A stretch of 46,840 nt of DNA from Gp13-AA77 sp036521995. Lineage in GTDB: Bacteria; Acidobacteriota; Terriglobia; UBA7540. The stretch covers positions 1 to 46,840 of the forward strand of contig DATDGR010000088.1 of the NCBI GenBank assembly GCA_036521995.1, written 5' to 3'. The translations under genes were made by a program, and so were the position numbers. Below the pieces are notes generated by a model. That model was given only the letters and a program-made list of their open reading frames with translations. It had not been told where the DNA came from and ran no database searches. Shown here piece after piece: positions 31,285 to 39,380 of the stretch (positions are counted from its first letter, which is position 1; every line of letters starts with the position of its first letter).

Positions 31285-32418
31285 ATGGCTCCTGCTCCAC
31301 AATTGAGGCCCGGCTATGCCACGCCCGAAGGCACGGCGCGATTCCGCGATCACTTTGCGGGACACCTGCCCGGTCACTTTCGCGAGACCCGCGGATTGTG
31401 GCTGTCGTCAATAGGATTAGGCACTTACCTGGGGGAGCCTGACTCTGCCGCGGACGCCCACTATCGCGGCGCGGTGGCTCGCGCGCTCGAGCTGGGCGCA
31501 AACGTCTTTGATACAGCCGTGAACTATCGCCATCAGCGCAGCGAACGGGCCATCGGCCAAGCACTGTCGGAGCTGATCGAGGGCGGGAAGCTGCAGCGAG
31601 ATCAGGTCTTTGTGGCCACCAAGGGCGGATTCCTGAGTTTCGACGGTAGAGAGCCGTCCGATCCGAACGCTTATTTCCGCGAGCGATTCCTGGCCACTGG
31701 TCTGGTCGAGCCTGCCGACGTAGCTGCCGGTTGCCACGTCATGTCGCCCGGTTATCTGACAGATCAGATTGACGTTAGCCGACGCAATCTGGGCCTTGAG
31801 ACCATCGACCTGTACTACCTCCACAATCCCGAAACGCAGTTGGTGCGTGGAACTCGTGAAGAGTTTTTCGAGCGGCTGAAGGCAGCCTTCCTAGCCCTCG
31901 AAACGGCGGTAGCGCAAGGAAAGATCCGCGCTTATGGAACCGCCACCTGGAATGCTTATCGTGTGAGCCCCACTTCCCAGGAGGCCTTGTCCCTGATAGA
32001 TGTGCTCAAGGTAGCCGAAGACGCGGGCGGGCCGGCGCATCACTTCCGCGCCGTGCAGCTTCCATTCAATCTTGCCATGTTGGAGGCGCTCGATCCGAGC
32101 ACCCAAGTGATGGACGACAAGCCCGTGCCCGCGTTGGTGGCGGCGCGGTCGCGCGGCCTGATGGTGTTTGCCAGCGCCAGCTTGCTGCAAGGCCGCTTGG
32201 CGGATGGATTGCCGCCGGAGATCGTGCAGCAACTTTCTGGCCTCGAAACTGACGCCCAGCGCTCCATCCAGTTCGTGCGCTCCACGCCCGGCATCACGGC
32301 GGCGCTCGTGGGCATGGGCCGCCGCGAGCACGTGGAAGAGAATATGGGCACCGCGCGTGTGCCACCCATGGCGTTTAAGGAGTACCGGGCCATGTTCGGC
32401 GGGAGCGGGGCAGAGTAG
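31285..32418 (+). CDS. Aldo/keto reductase family protein
   Basis: ATG 31285 is preferred over an upstream ATG (31237) because the latter lies 3 bp after the -10 box and its extension is unconserved. The 377-residue protein has the AKR (beta/alpha)8 pattern. It carries GLGTYLG near the start, the catalytic Asp and Tyr in ANVFDTAVNYRHQRSERAIG, Lys in VFVATKGGF, His in IDLYYLHNPETQ, and a C-terminal STPGITAALVGMGRREHVEEN that matches the NADPH-binding site. The middle region is ~40 residues longer than typical AKRs. By family it reduces a carbonyl with NADPH; the substrate is unknown. It is followed 12 bp later by the TPR gene. Confidence 0.87.
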   Translation: MAPAPQLRPGYATPEGTARFRDHFAGHLPGHFRETRGLWLSSIGLGTYLGEPDSAADAHYRGAVARALELGANVFDTAVNYRHQRSERAIGQALSELIEGGKLQRDQVFVATKGGFLSFDGREPSDPNAYFRERFLATGLVEPADVAAGCHVMSPGYLTDQIDVSRRNLGLETIDLYYLHNPETQLVRGTREEFFERLKAAFLALETAVAQGKIRAYGTATWNAYRVSPTSQEALSLIDVLKVAEDAGGPAHHFRAVQLPFNLAMLEALDPSTQVMDDKPVPALVAARSRGLMVFASASLLQGRLADGLPPEIVQQLSGLETDAQRSIQFVRSTPGITAALVGMGRREHVEENMGTARVPPMAFKEYRAMFGGSGAE

Positions 32419-32430
32419 CCTCCGGAAAGA

Positions 32431-33258
32431 ATGCTGAAGGAACAGATCGAACAGAAGCTTCAGAGGGGCCTTGATGCCCTCGGCCGGGCAGATTTTCCGG
32501 CGGCCATCGAGTCCCTTAATGAACTCGTGCTTGAGGACTCGTCCAGCGCGGCTGCCTGGCGCGCACTCGGGGTGTGCTACCTCGAGATTCGCCAGCCCAA
32601 CGTCGCCCTCGAGGCGCTGGAGCGGTCGCTGCAGGCGGATCCTCACGACGCCGACACACATTATATTCTGGGTAGCGCCTGCGGCACTCTCGGCCAGCTC
32701 GAGCGGGCCGGAGCCTGTTACCGCCGCGCCCTTGAGCTCAACCCCGAGCACACCAAGGCCGAGGAGTTCCTGATTCGCACCGAAGCCCTGCTTGAGAGCC
32801 GTGAACATTACCGTCGCGGCCTGAAGCTGCTTTATGCGGCCGAGCCGGATCCGGCGGATCTCAACCAGGCTCTGCGGGAGCTGGTACAGTCGGCCGCCAT
32901 CTTTGAGGAATCGCCGGCGCGGGAAAGCCTGAAGGACTGCGCTCAGAAGCTGCTGTCCGTCCGGCAGGAGGCGTTGGTCGAGGTCGGAATCACGGCCGAG
33001 ACGGCCGCCTGGGCGCGCGCTTGCGAACGAGGCTACCAATGTACGCTCTTTGGCAATTGGGTGGGAGCGCAGTCGGCCTACGAAGAGGCGCTCGTCTACC
33101 GGGCCTTTGACGCCTTCGTTCACCACGCCCTGGGTTTCAGCTTTGTTTTTCTGGAACAACCCGGGGAGGCCGTGCGCGCCTGGTTCCGGACGTACGAGCT
33201 CGACCCGGCCTACGATTTCTCCCGCTTCGGAAGCGTCCGCTCTCCGCAGGGGTCCTAG
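32431..33258 (+). CDS. Tetratricopeptide repeat protein
   Basis: The 275-residue protein has no signal peptide or membrane helix and is predicted cytoplasmic. At least three TPR units are visible in the N-terminal half, with LGRADFPAAIESLNELVLED, LEIRQPNVALEALERSLQAD and GQLERAGACYRRALELNPEH. A fourth lies near the end (EEALVYRAFDAFVHHALGFS). The region between (~125-205) is helical but unassigned. TPR proteins are adaptors; no partner can be named. It lies between the reductase and the SAM-hydrolase-type gene and all three probably share a transcript. Confidence 0.85.
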   Translation: MLKEQIEQKLQRGLDALGRADFPAAIESLNELVLEDSSSAAAWRALGVCYLEIRQPNVALEALERSLQADPHDADTHYILGSACGTLGQLERAGACYRRALELNPEHTKAEEFLIRTEALLESREHYRRGLKLLYAAEPDPADLNQALRELVQSAAIFEESPARESLKDCAQKLLSVRQEALVEVGITAETAAWARACERGYQCTLFGNWVGAQSAYEEALVYRAFDAFVHHALGFSFVFLEQPGEAVRAWFRTYELDPAYDFSRFGSVRSPQGS

Positions 33259-33283
33259 CGCCGCCGCGGGGCTGGAGATCGCC

Positions 33284-34066
33284 TTGCCCGCCTTGATCAC
33301 CCTGACCACGGACTTCGGCTTGCGAGATCCTTTTGTAGGTGTCCTCAAGGGCGTCATTTTGACCATTAACCCCGAGGCCAGGCTCGTAGACCTCACCCAC
33401 GGGGTGGAATCGTTCGATGTCTTGGAAAGCGCACTGATTCTGGGCCAGAGTTATCCGCATTTCCCTCCTGGGACTATCCACCTGGTGGTCGTCGATCCCG
33501 GCGTCGGTTCTGCGCGCCGGCCGATTCTGGTCTCCGCCGGCCAGGCCTACTTCATCGGCCCGGATAACGGCGTGTTTGAGTTGGTCTACCAGCGCGAATC
33601 CCCCTTCGAGGTGCGCCACCTCTCTGCCGATCAATACTTCAAGAAGCCCGTCAGCCAAACCTTTCACGGGCGGGACATCTTTGCGCCCTCGGCCGCCTGG
33701 CTGAGCACCGGAATAGAGCCGGAAAGTTTTGGCCGGCTGATCACGGACTATGCCCGGCTGGAAGTGGCGAAGCCCGAGCGGGTCAGCCCGGCTCTGGTGC
33801 GGGGTACCGTGCTTCGGGTCGACAAGTTCGGTAACCTCATCACCAATTTCAAGCCTGAGGACGTAGCAGCCGGAGTTACGATCTGTCTGCTGATCAACGA
33901 CCGCCTCGTGACCAGGCTCGTGAGCAGTTACGCCGCCGGAAGGCCGGGCGAGGTGTTCGCGATCTTAGGGAGCGTCGGATTCCTCGAGATCGCGGCGCGG
34001 CAGGCCTCAGCGGCGGAGTTGCTGGACGCACGGCCCGGCACTGAAGTCAGGCTGGTGGTCAACTGA
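33284..34066 (+). CDS. SAM hydrolase / SAM-dependent halogenase-like protein (DUF62 family)
   Basis: I start at TTG 33284, which has GGAG 7-8 nt upstream, 25 bp after the TPR stop; this gives 260 residues. The protein begins with ITLTTDFGLRDPFVGVLKGV, the signature of the S-adenosyl-L-methionine hydroxide adenosyltransferase family (PF01887). VDLTHGVESFDVLESAL, HLVVVDPGVGS, YFIGPDNGVFELV, TFHGRDIFAPSAAWL and VLRVDKFGNLITNF follow the family pattern. Characterised members hydrolyse SAM to adenosine and methionine, while a few bacterial relatives (fluorinase, chlorinase) use halides. Nothing here suggests a halogenase, so hydrolysis is the likely activity. It is the end of the AKR-TPR run. Confidence 0.88.
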   Translation: MPALITLTTDFGLRDPFVGVLKGVILTINPEARLVDLTHGVESFDVLESALILGQSYPHFPPGTIHLVVVDPGVGSARRPILVSAGQAYFIGPDNGVFELVYQRESPFEVRHLSADQYFKKPVSQTFHGRDIFAPSAAWLSTGIEPESFGRLITDYARLEVAKPERVSPALVRGTVLRVDKFGNLITNFKPEDVAAGVTICLLINDRLVTRLVSSYAAGRPGEVFAILGSVGFLEIAARQASAAELLDARPGTEVRLVVN

Positions 34067-34131
34067 ATGAGGTCGAGTGATCACCCGGTCCAGGCCGGTC
34101 CGGGACGTCCCGCCCGCGTAACCGCTCTGTC

Positions 34132-35520
34132 TTACTGGTTTCGGGGTGCAAGTGCCGGTACAGGGGACGCTTGCCGCGGTCGCTGCTGAGCCGCCGGTTC
34201 CGGAAGCTTCTCCACACGGACTCGAGACACGCGCCGGCCCTCCATCTCGATCACAGTATAGCGCCGGTTCTCAAACGTCACCGTCTCACCGCCGCGCGGC
34301 ACCGCGCCCAGGCGATCGAGGACGAACCCGGCCAGGGTCTCATACCCGGCGCCTCGCGGAAGCTCGATGCCGTGCTCGTCGGCCAGCTCGCGCAAACTCA
34401 GAGCCCCATCCACCGCGATCACGTTGTCGCTGACGCGTTCCGTGGCGCTTTCACCCCGGTCGTACTCGTCTTCGATCTTGCCCACAATCTGCTCCAGCAC
34501 ATCTTCGAGGGTCACCAGCCCCACAAAGGTCCCGAACTCGTCCACCACCAGGGCCACTTGCGCGTGCCGGGGGCGCGCCTCCTCGAGCATCTGGTTCAGC
34601 GTCATGGTCTCGGGCACAATCATGGGCTGGTGGAGCACGCTGCGAAGGTCAAAGGGGGAATCAAATGGAATCCCGAGCCGCTGGCGATCTTGAAGCACCG
34701 CCAGCAGATCCTTGGTGTAAAGGATGCCTACAACGTTGTCGCGCGTCTCTTCATAAATCGGAACGCGGGAGTGCTGATCGTTCACCACCGCTTCGAGGAC
34801 TTCGCTGAGACTTGCGGTGACCGGCAGGCACGTGACCTTGGCCCAGGGCAGCATGATCTCGCGCACCCGGACGCGGTGGAGATCGAAGACGCTGTGGATC
34901 ATCTCTTCCTGCTCTTCTTCGAGCAGCCCACCCTGGCGGATCGCCGAGACAATCAGCTTGACTTCTTCCGGCGTCACCATCGGCCCGTGGGAGGAGGGTT
35001 CGGGCCTCAAGAGGCGCAGCGCGCCGCTCGAAACACGGTCGAGGACTTGTACCGGGTATCGAGTCACTCGAAAATAGAAGGCAATGGGCCGCGCCACGGC
35101 CAGGGCCACGTGCTCGGCGCGTTCGTAGGCGAGCGTTTTTGGCACCAGTTCGCCCAGAACCATCACCACCGTGGTTACCAGGAGGAAGGCTAGGGCCACG
35201 GCCACCGAGTGGGCGATGGCCAGTGAGAGGTGGCGGTGCAGATGGCCCTCGAGCAGTTGCAACAAGGCCTGGGCGATGATCTGCTCGCCGAGCCAGCCCA
35301 TCAGCAGGCTGACCACGGTGATGCCCAACTGAATGCCGGAAAAGAGCACGCTGGTGTCGGCCAGCAGCCCTTGAATCAGAAGTGCGCGGGTATTCCCTTC
35401 CGCGATGAGCTGCTGCAGGCGCGTGCGCCGCATACGCAGCAGAGAATACTCCGCCAGCACAAAGAAGGCGTTCAAGCCTACGAGCGCCACGAGGACGGAT
35501 GCATTAAGCAGACCGAGCAT
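34132..35520 (-). CDS. CNNM/CorC-type membrane protein (DUF21, CBS pair, CorC_HlyC)
   Basis: The 462-residue protein has an N-terminal DUF21 membrane domain of about four helices (~1-200, beginning LLNASVLVALVGLNAFFVLAE). A CBS pair follows (~210-340, including REIMLPWAKVTCLPVTASLS, DNVVGILYTKDLLAVL and FGTFVGLVTLEDVLEQIVG). A C-terminal CorC_HlyC domain (~355-440) contains VIAVDGALSLRELADEHGIE and GYETLAGFVLDRLGAVPRGG. The family is related to magnesium and other divalent-metal transporters and to 'hemolysin' TlyC annotations; metal transport or its regulation is most likely. It is convergent with the SAM-hydrolase gene, with a small palindrome (CGGGACGTCCCG) near 34100 in the 65-bp gap. Confidence 0.88.
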   Translation of the reverse strand: MLGLLNASVLVALVGLNAFFVLAEYSLLRMRRTRLQQLIAEGNTRALLIQGLLADTSVLFSGIQLGITVVSLLMGWLGEQIIAQALLQLLEGHLHRHLSLAIAHSVAVALAFLLVTTVVMVLGELVPKTLAYERAEHVALAVARPIAFYFRVTRYPVQVLDRVSSGALRLLRPEPSSHGPMVTPEEVKLIVSAIRQGGLLEEEQEEMIHSVFDLHRVRVREIMLPWAKVTCLPVTASLSEVLEAVVNDQHSRVPIYEETRDNVVGILYTKDLLAVLQDRQRLGIPFDSPFDLRSVLHQPMIVPETMTLNQMLEEARPRHAQVALVVDEFGTFVGLVTLEDVLEQIVGKIEDEYDRGESATERVSDNVIAVDGALSLRELADEHGIELPRGAGYETLAGFVLDRLGAVPRGGETVTFENRRYTVIEMEGRRVSRVRVEKLPEPAAQQRPRQASPVPALAPRNQ

Positions 35521-35820
35521 GTGAGGTCAATCGTGGGCAGCAGCCGGGTTCGCCGGTCGCGCAGCCCGGCTCTTGCTCATTATAGGCCAGGACAAATTTG
35601 GCTGGGCTGAGCAGACCGCAGGCGACGAGGCTGAAGTTCCAGGCAACGCCCGGCACGGGGAAAATTAAGCACCCCGGACTCCAATGTCAAGCCAAGAGAT
35701 GGTTTCCACCGTCGGAGTGATGTTGTCGGGGGCGCTTGCTGAGGTTAGCTCGGTCGGCGCGGTGGCCAACGACACAGAAGCCGATGTCGTCGCCACCGTT
35801 GCGATCGTCGTTAACTTGTC
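35521..35820. other. Intergenic stretch after the serine hydrolase gene
   Basis: About 300 bp between the CNNM/CorC start and the serine hydrolase stop. Read on the minus strand past that stop, a 50-codon in-frame extension rich in Thr, Ser and Ala is open before the next stop, and the plus strand is also open for ~70 codons. Neither resembles a known protein, so both are probably composition artefacts. No terminator hairpin with a T-run was seen. Confidence 0.35.
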
Positions 35821-37650
35821 TCATTGCCGCGGATACGTCAGTTCGCCGGACGGGTCCCGCTCCTTCAGTCCCTTCACTTGTCCGTTCTCCAGCACGAACT
35901 CATAGATCGTATCGGCGAATTGCGGAGTCCTGAACTGCAGTCCTTTCAACGGGACCAGTTTCCGCGGAGGCGCGCCCGGGAAGACGAGTGAAAGGCCGGT
36001 CCCAGGCTGGTAGCGGACGTCAAACCCAACTTTGGACGGAGTCAGGTACGCTCCGGCAAGCTTCTCGAGCAACTTCGGGTCCAAGGTCTCCGGCTTGCGC
36101 GTAAAGACCACGTCCGCCTCGTCCATTGACATCACGGCCGTCTGGATATCGCCCTGCGGATCGGTCTGGAAGTTCACCGAGAATCTTCCATACTGCTCGT
36201 CATCCGGCGTGTCGAAGCGGTCATAGTGAAAGTGACTCAGGGGAAACTGGAATTCGTGGAACCCGAACTCAAGCTGGTCGCCTTGCAGGCCGATCTTCAA
36301 AATCCCGTAAGCGGGATTCTGAAATTCTCCGGCATAGCTGGCCAGCGGGTGTGACGGTGTGGTGTTGGGGACGCGGTCAGCTCCTGCCTTGGCCCGCGCT
36401 TCCGTGCCCGCCTTCTTGTTGGCCAGCCTTACCTGCAACAGGCGCCGGCTCCACGGGGTCAGATCCATGCCGAGCAACCGCTCATAGACGTTGTAGCTGA
36501 CCACGTTGTACAACGGCGCGCTGTGGTCCCCGATGACGAACACGATCACGCCTATCTTGTCGTTGGGCATGAACGAGACTTGCGAGTGGAAGCCCGGGAG
36601 GTCGCCGCCGTGATAGGTGATCAGCCGCCCACGGTACGAAGCCATTTGCCGTCCCATCCCGTAGTCAGGATTGAGCAGCTCCCAATAACCGAGCGCCTCG
36701 CCGAGGGTGTTGGGCAGGCCGATGGCCGGCTGCATCGTGGCTTTCAGAACGTTGGGCGGCAGCACCTGTTTCCCGCTGTATTTCCCGTCGTTCATCAGCA
36801 CGATCAGCCAGTGCGACAGCTCGTCAACATTCGAGATGATTGCGCCCGCCGGGGCCACGCCCTCCGTGTCCTCATAGTAGGGAATCTTGTATAGCTCGAA
36901 GGAATCGCGCTTTTCGCGAAACGGCACGCCGTGATCCGGATGCTTCAGCATGTCGGTAATGCTGTAGGTGGTCGAGCTCATATCCAGGGGTGTGAGGATT
37001 CTTTCCCGCACGAACTGCTCCCAGGCACTCCCCGATTTCAACTCGATGATGTAGCCAACGGCCGAGAACATCAGGTTGTTGTACAGGAAGGTCTCCCGCA
37101 TCGGCTCCTGCGGCTCGAGGTACTGCAGTTTCTCGAACAGCTCCTTCCTCGTGAAGGGCGATCTGAACCAGATCAGATCGTGTCTTGTGACTCCCGTCCG
37201 ATGCGACAGCATGTCGCGCAGCGTGACATTGTTATTGAGCTGGTCGTTGTAAAACTGGATCCTGGGCACGGATTCCCGGACGGGCTTATCCCAACTCAGC
37301 TTTCCTTCCTCTACCAGCATGCCGGCCGCCACTGCCGTAAACAGCTTGGAATTCGAGGCGATCTGGCACAGCGTGGTGGGCGTGAACGGCAGCTTCTGCC
37401 CGTAATCCCGGTAACCGTAGCCCTTCGCGAACACCAGCTTGTCCTGGACAACAATGCCCACGCTGATCCCCGGTGTGTTCCAGTCTTTCATAACCTGCTC
37501 CATGTAGGAGTCGAATCCCTGGAGCTTGCTGGTGACGTCGAGTTCTTGCGCGGGCGCCACCAGCCCGAGGGCAATCACGGCAAAGGCAGCAGTGACCATC
37601 GGAACCAGCCGGGCGAACGGAGCCGACTGCAGTTTGGTGTCGGAACGCAT
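35821..37650 (-). CDS. Exported serine hydrolase, beta-lactamase class C-like, with C-terminal DUF3471-like domain
   Basis: From ATG 37650 the protein has 609 residues and a signal peptide (LVPMVTAAFAVIALGLVAPAQE). The class-C/penicillin-binding fold shows the catalytic SxxK (SNSK in CQIASNSKLFTA), the YxN motif (LYNNLMFSAVGY) and HxG (YHGGDLPG) in place of KTG. The last ~110 residues (ASYAGEFQNPAYGILKIGL onward) look like DUF3471, followed by an extra ~80-residue segment ending in GELTYPRQ. Members act as D-amino-acid or ester hydrolases in the periplasm; beta-lactam resistance is not implied. The frame extends upstream to 37695, but AGAGGGGG before ATG 37650 and the signal peptide favour that start. 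Confidence 0.88.
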   Translation of the reverse strand: MRSDTKLQSAPFARLVPMVTAAFAVIALGLVAPAQELDVTSKLQGFDSYMEQVMKDWNTPGISVGIVVQDKLVFAKGYGYRDYGQKLPFTPTTLCQIASNSKLFTAVAAGMLVEEGKLSWDKPVRESVPRIQFYNDQLNNNVTLRDMLSHRTGVTRHDLIWFRSPFTRKELFEKLQYLEPQEPMRETFLYNNLMFSAVGYIIELKSGSAWEQFVRERILTPLDMSSTTYSITDMLKHPDHGVPFREKRDSFELYKIPYYEDTEGVAPAGAIISNVDELSHWLIVLMNDGKYSGKQVLPPNVLKATMQPAIGLPNTLGEALGYWELLNPDYGMGRQMASYRGRLITYHGGDLPGFHSQVSFMPNDKIGVIVFVIGDHSAPLYNVVSYNVYERLLGMDLTPWSRRLLQVRLANKKAGTEARAKAGADRVPNTTPSHPLASYAGEFQNPAYGILKIGLQGDQLEFGFHEFQFPLSHFHYDRFDTPDDEQYGRFSVNFQTDPQGDIQTAVMSMDEADVVFTRKPETLDPKLLEKLAGAYLTPSKVGFDVRYQPGTGLSLVFPGAPPRKLVPLKGLQFRTPQFADTIYEFVLENGQVKGLKERDPSGELTYPRQ

Positions 37651-37776
37651 AAGACGGCAACCCCCTCTCGATTGGCAAAAAAATGTGGCTCGCAAGCGCC
37701 AAGACTATACACCCTGCCACGGATTCCAGCGCAGAACTTTTCCCCTAACAGTTCGTTGAGGAACGCTCCGACCTTA

Positions 37777-37894
37777 TCATTCTGAGCTCGTTCGCTCCTC
37801 CTTGGCGAAGGAGCTCAGGGTAAACTCCGCGAAGGATCTGCTCTTACGAAATCAACAGAACCTCCGAGATTCTTCCTTCGCCATGCTCAGGAAC
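37777..37894. repeat. Palindromic intergenic repeat (TCATTCTGAGC-type)
   Basis: CTGAGCTCGTTCGC (37782-37795) is matched by GCGAAGGAGCTCAG (37805-37818) as a 14-bp stem with one mismatch around a 9-nt loop. The outer ends TCATTCTGAGC (37777) and GCTCAGGAAC (37885-37894) are partly inverted, and internal pieces GAAGGATCT and AGATTCTTC repeat the theme. The TCATTCTGAGC…AGATTCTTCG vocabulary matches a repeat I know to be scattered through Acidobacteria and other genomes. It sits in the spacer between the serine hydrolase and the broken hydrolase gene. Confidence 0.6.
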
Positions 37895-37900
37895 GCCTTG

Positions 37901-39019
37901 TCATGGGAGGTTGTTTGCGAAAAAGCTGAGTGCCATGCCTGCTGCCTGGGCGTGAATGGCCTCGCGGTCCACGCCGGGCGCGTCAGTGCAAAGGATCGGC
38001 AGGGTCCTGCGGGCTTCATCCGTACAGGCGTTGAGAAAGACATAATGTCCGACGGCTCCGGGCAGGATGGTGAGCTTGGCGCCGGGGATGTGGGCGGCGA
38101 AATACTTTGCGCTTGACCCGATGGGGGCATTCTCGTCGCTGGCGCCGGCCACAATCTCCGCCGGGATCGTTATCTTCTCTAAACTGGCGGCGGTGAAAGT
38201 CGGCCTCAGCGCCAGAGCCATCGCGAACACTGCGCGAACGCGCGGATCGCGATACGAGTCGCTGGCGTGCTGCAGCGCCACGCTGAACTCAGGATCGCTC
38301 GTGGAGATGCGATCGAATTGCGCGGTCAAATCAGGGAATTCCGGGGGACTCTTGCAAATGGCATCCGCGCGCGGCGAGCTGCAAAATGCCTTGAAAGCGG
38401 AAACGTCCGTGATGCCGCCGGCAATTTCGATCATGGTGTAGCCGCCCAGTGAGAACCGGCGGCCGCGATACCCTGCCGGTCGATGTGCGCGCCCCAGGTG
38501 TCATCCGCACGCAACTGATCGATCACCGTACTCAGGTCGCGAGCTCGCCCCCACCAGGTGGAGAACCCCTCCGCCGTGTAGCCTTCGCAGCCGTTGTTGC
38601 CTGGATGATCCACGGCCGCGGCGATATAGCCGCGCGCGGCCAGGACCGTGCCGAGCCAGGCCATCATCATCGCCGAGCCGCCCGTGCCGTGAGACAGCAT
38701 AATGAGGGGAATCCGTGTCGGGGACGAAACCATCGGGGCATTGGGTGCGGCTCTTCCTGCGCTGAACAGCGGATTCTTGGGACCTCCGATCCACTGCGGC
38801 TCCTCCACCGCGGATGAAATAGCCGGATACCAGATCGTGGTAATGAGCCCGTGCGTTTTCGCGCCGCGCCAGTTGTAAGGCTGGTCGAAAGGTGAAGGTG
38901 CGCTGCTGAACGCCGACCTTGAACCGGCCGGGCTCACTTTCGGACATCGCGACAGGCCGCACCAAAGCCTGTGAGAGCAAGCACGATGCAGCTATGCCGA
39001 AGGCCATGGCTCGCGTCAT
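37901..39019 (-). pseudogene. Exported alpha/beta hydrolase (dienelactone / PAF-acetylhydrolase-like) with two frameshifts
   Basis: Three minus-strand frames together make one protein. The N-terminus (from ATG 39019) has a signal peptide (AMAFGIAASCLLSQALVRPV) and EPGRFKVGVQ. The middle frame (~38900-38440) has YNWRGAKTHGLITTIWYPA, PLIMLSHGTGGSA (oxyanion region) and AAVDHPGNNG. The third (~38434-37901) runs from YTMIEIAGGI to VAGASDENAPIG (acid region) and GAVGHYVFL (His region). The second shift, near 38440, falls inside the nucleophile elbow: the frame reads AAGSHWAATP, but one extra base restores AAGFSLGGYTM. The two shifts are compensating in frame, yet the first frame stops at 38501, so no intact protein is made. 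Sequencing error cannot be excluded. Confidence 0.75.
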
Positions 39020-39380
39020 TTTCACCTCTGGCAGTCGCTGACGACCTGCCTCAGATGGTCAGCGTCGCCTCAGTTTGTCACCGCTAACGGGAGGCCACGA
39101 CGCGCTCTTTGTGGTGTGGGTTATTTTGGCCAATCCCTCCAGCGTTCACGGGCTGTGTTGCGGGCATCCCTTTGCCATCGGGGCAAGTTCTGCCCATATT
39201 TCGCAGCCATCTGCGCTGGCCAGGCGATGTTGGCTATACTGATGTTGGCTATACTAAGGTCCATGCCGTGGGCTTTTGGGCGCCCCTCGGAAGGCCCACG
39301 CTTGGGAAAGCACCAACCGCGGCTACGCCTTGGACCACGTGGCCCATAGGTGCCGTTCGTGTCGGCCGTGAGGATCAGGG
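39020..39380. other. Divergent intergenic region with duplicated -10 box and hairpin leader
   Basis: GATGTTGGCTATACT occurs twice in tandem (39226-39240 and 39241-39255), so a TATACT -10 box is present at 39235-39240 and again at 39250-39255. Neither has a good -35 at 17 bp. Downstream, CGTGGGC (39267-39273) and GCCCACG (39294-39300) form a hairpin stem with a further GC-rich inner pairing. These features would lie in the leader of the molybdopterin oxidoreductase gene. Confidence 0.5.

Noticed and set aside
31891..33396. 501-codon minus-strand frame opposite the aldo/keto reductase and TPR genes
   Set aside because: It spans two convincing plus-strand genes and shows no domain, so it is a GC-driven shadow.
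35684..35905. 73-codon plus-strand ORF after the CNNM/CorC gene
   Set aside because: It overlaps the end of the serine hydrolase gene on the other strand and has low-complexity Val/Ala/Ser composition with no motif.
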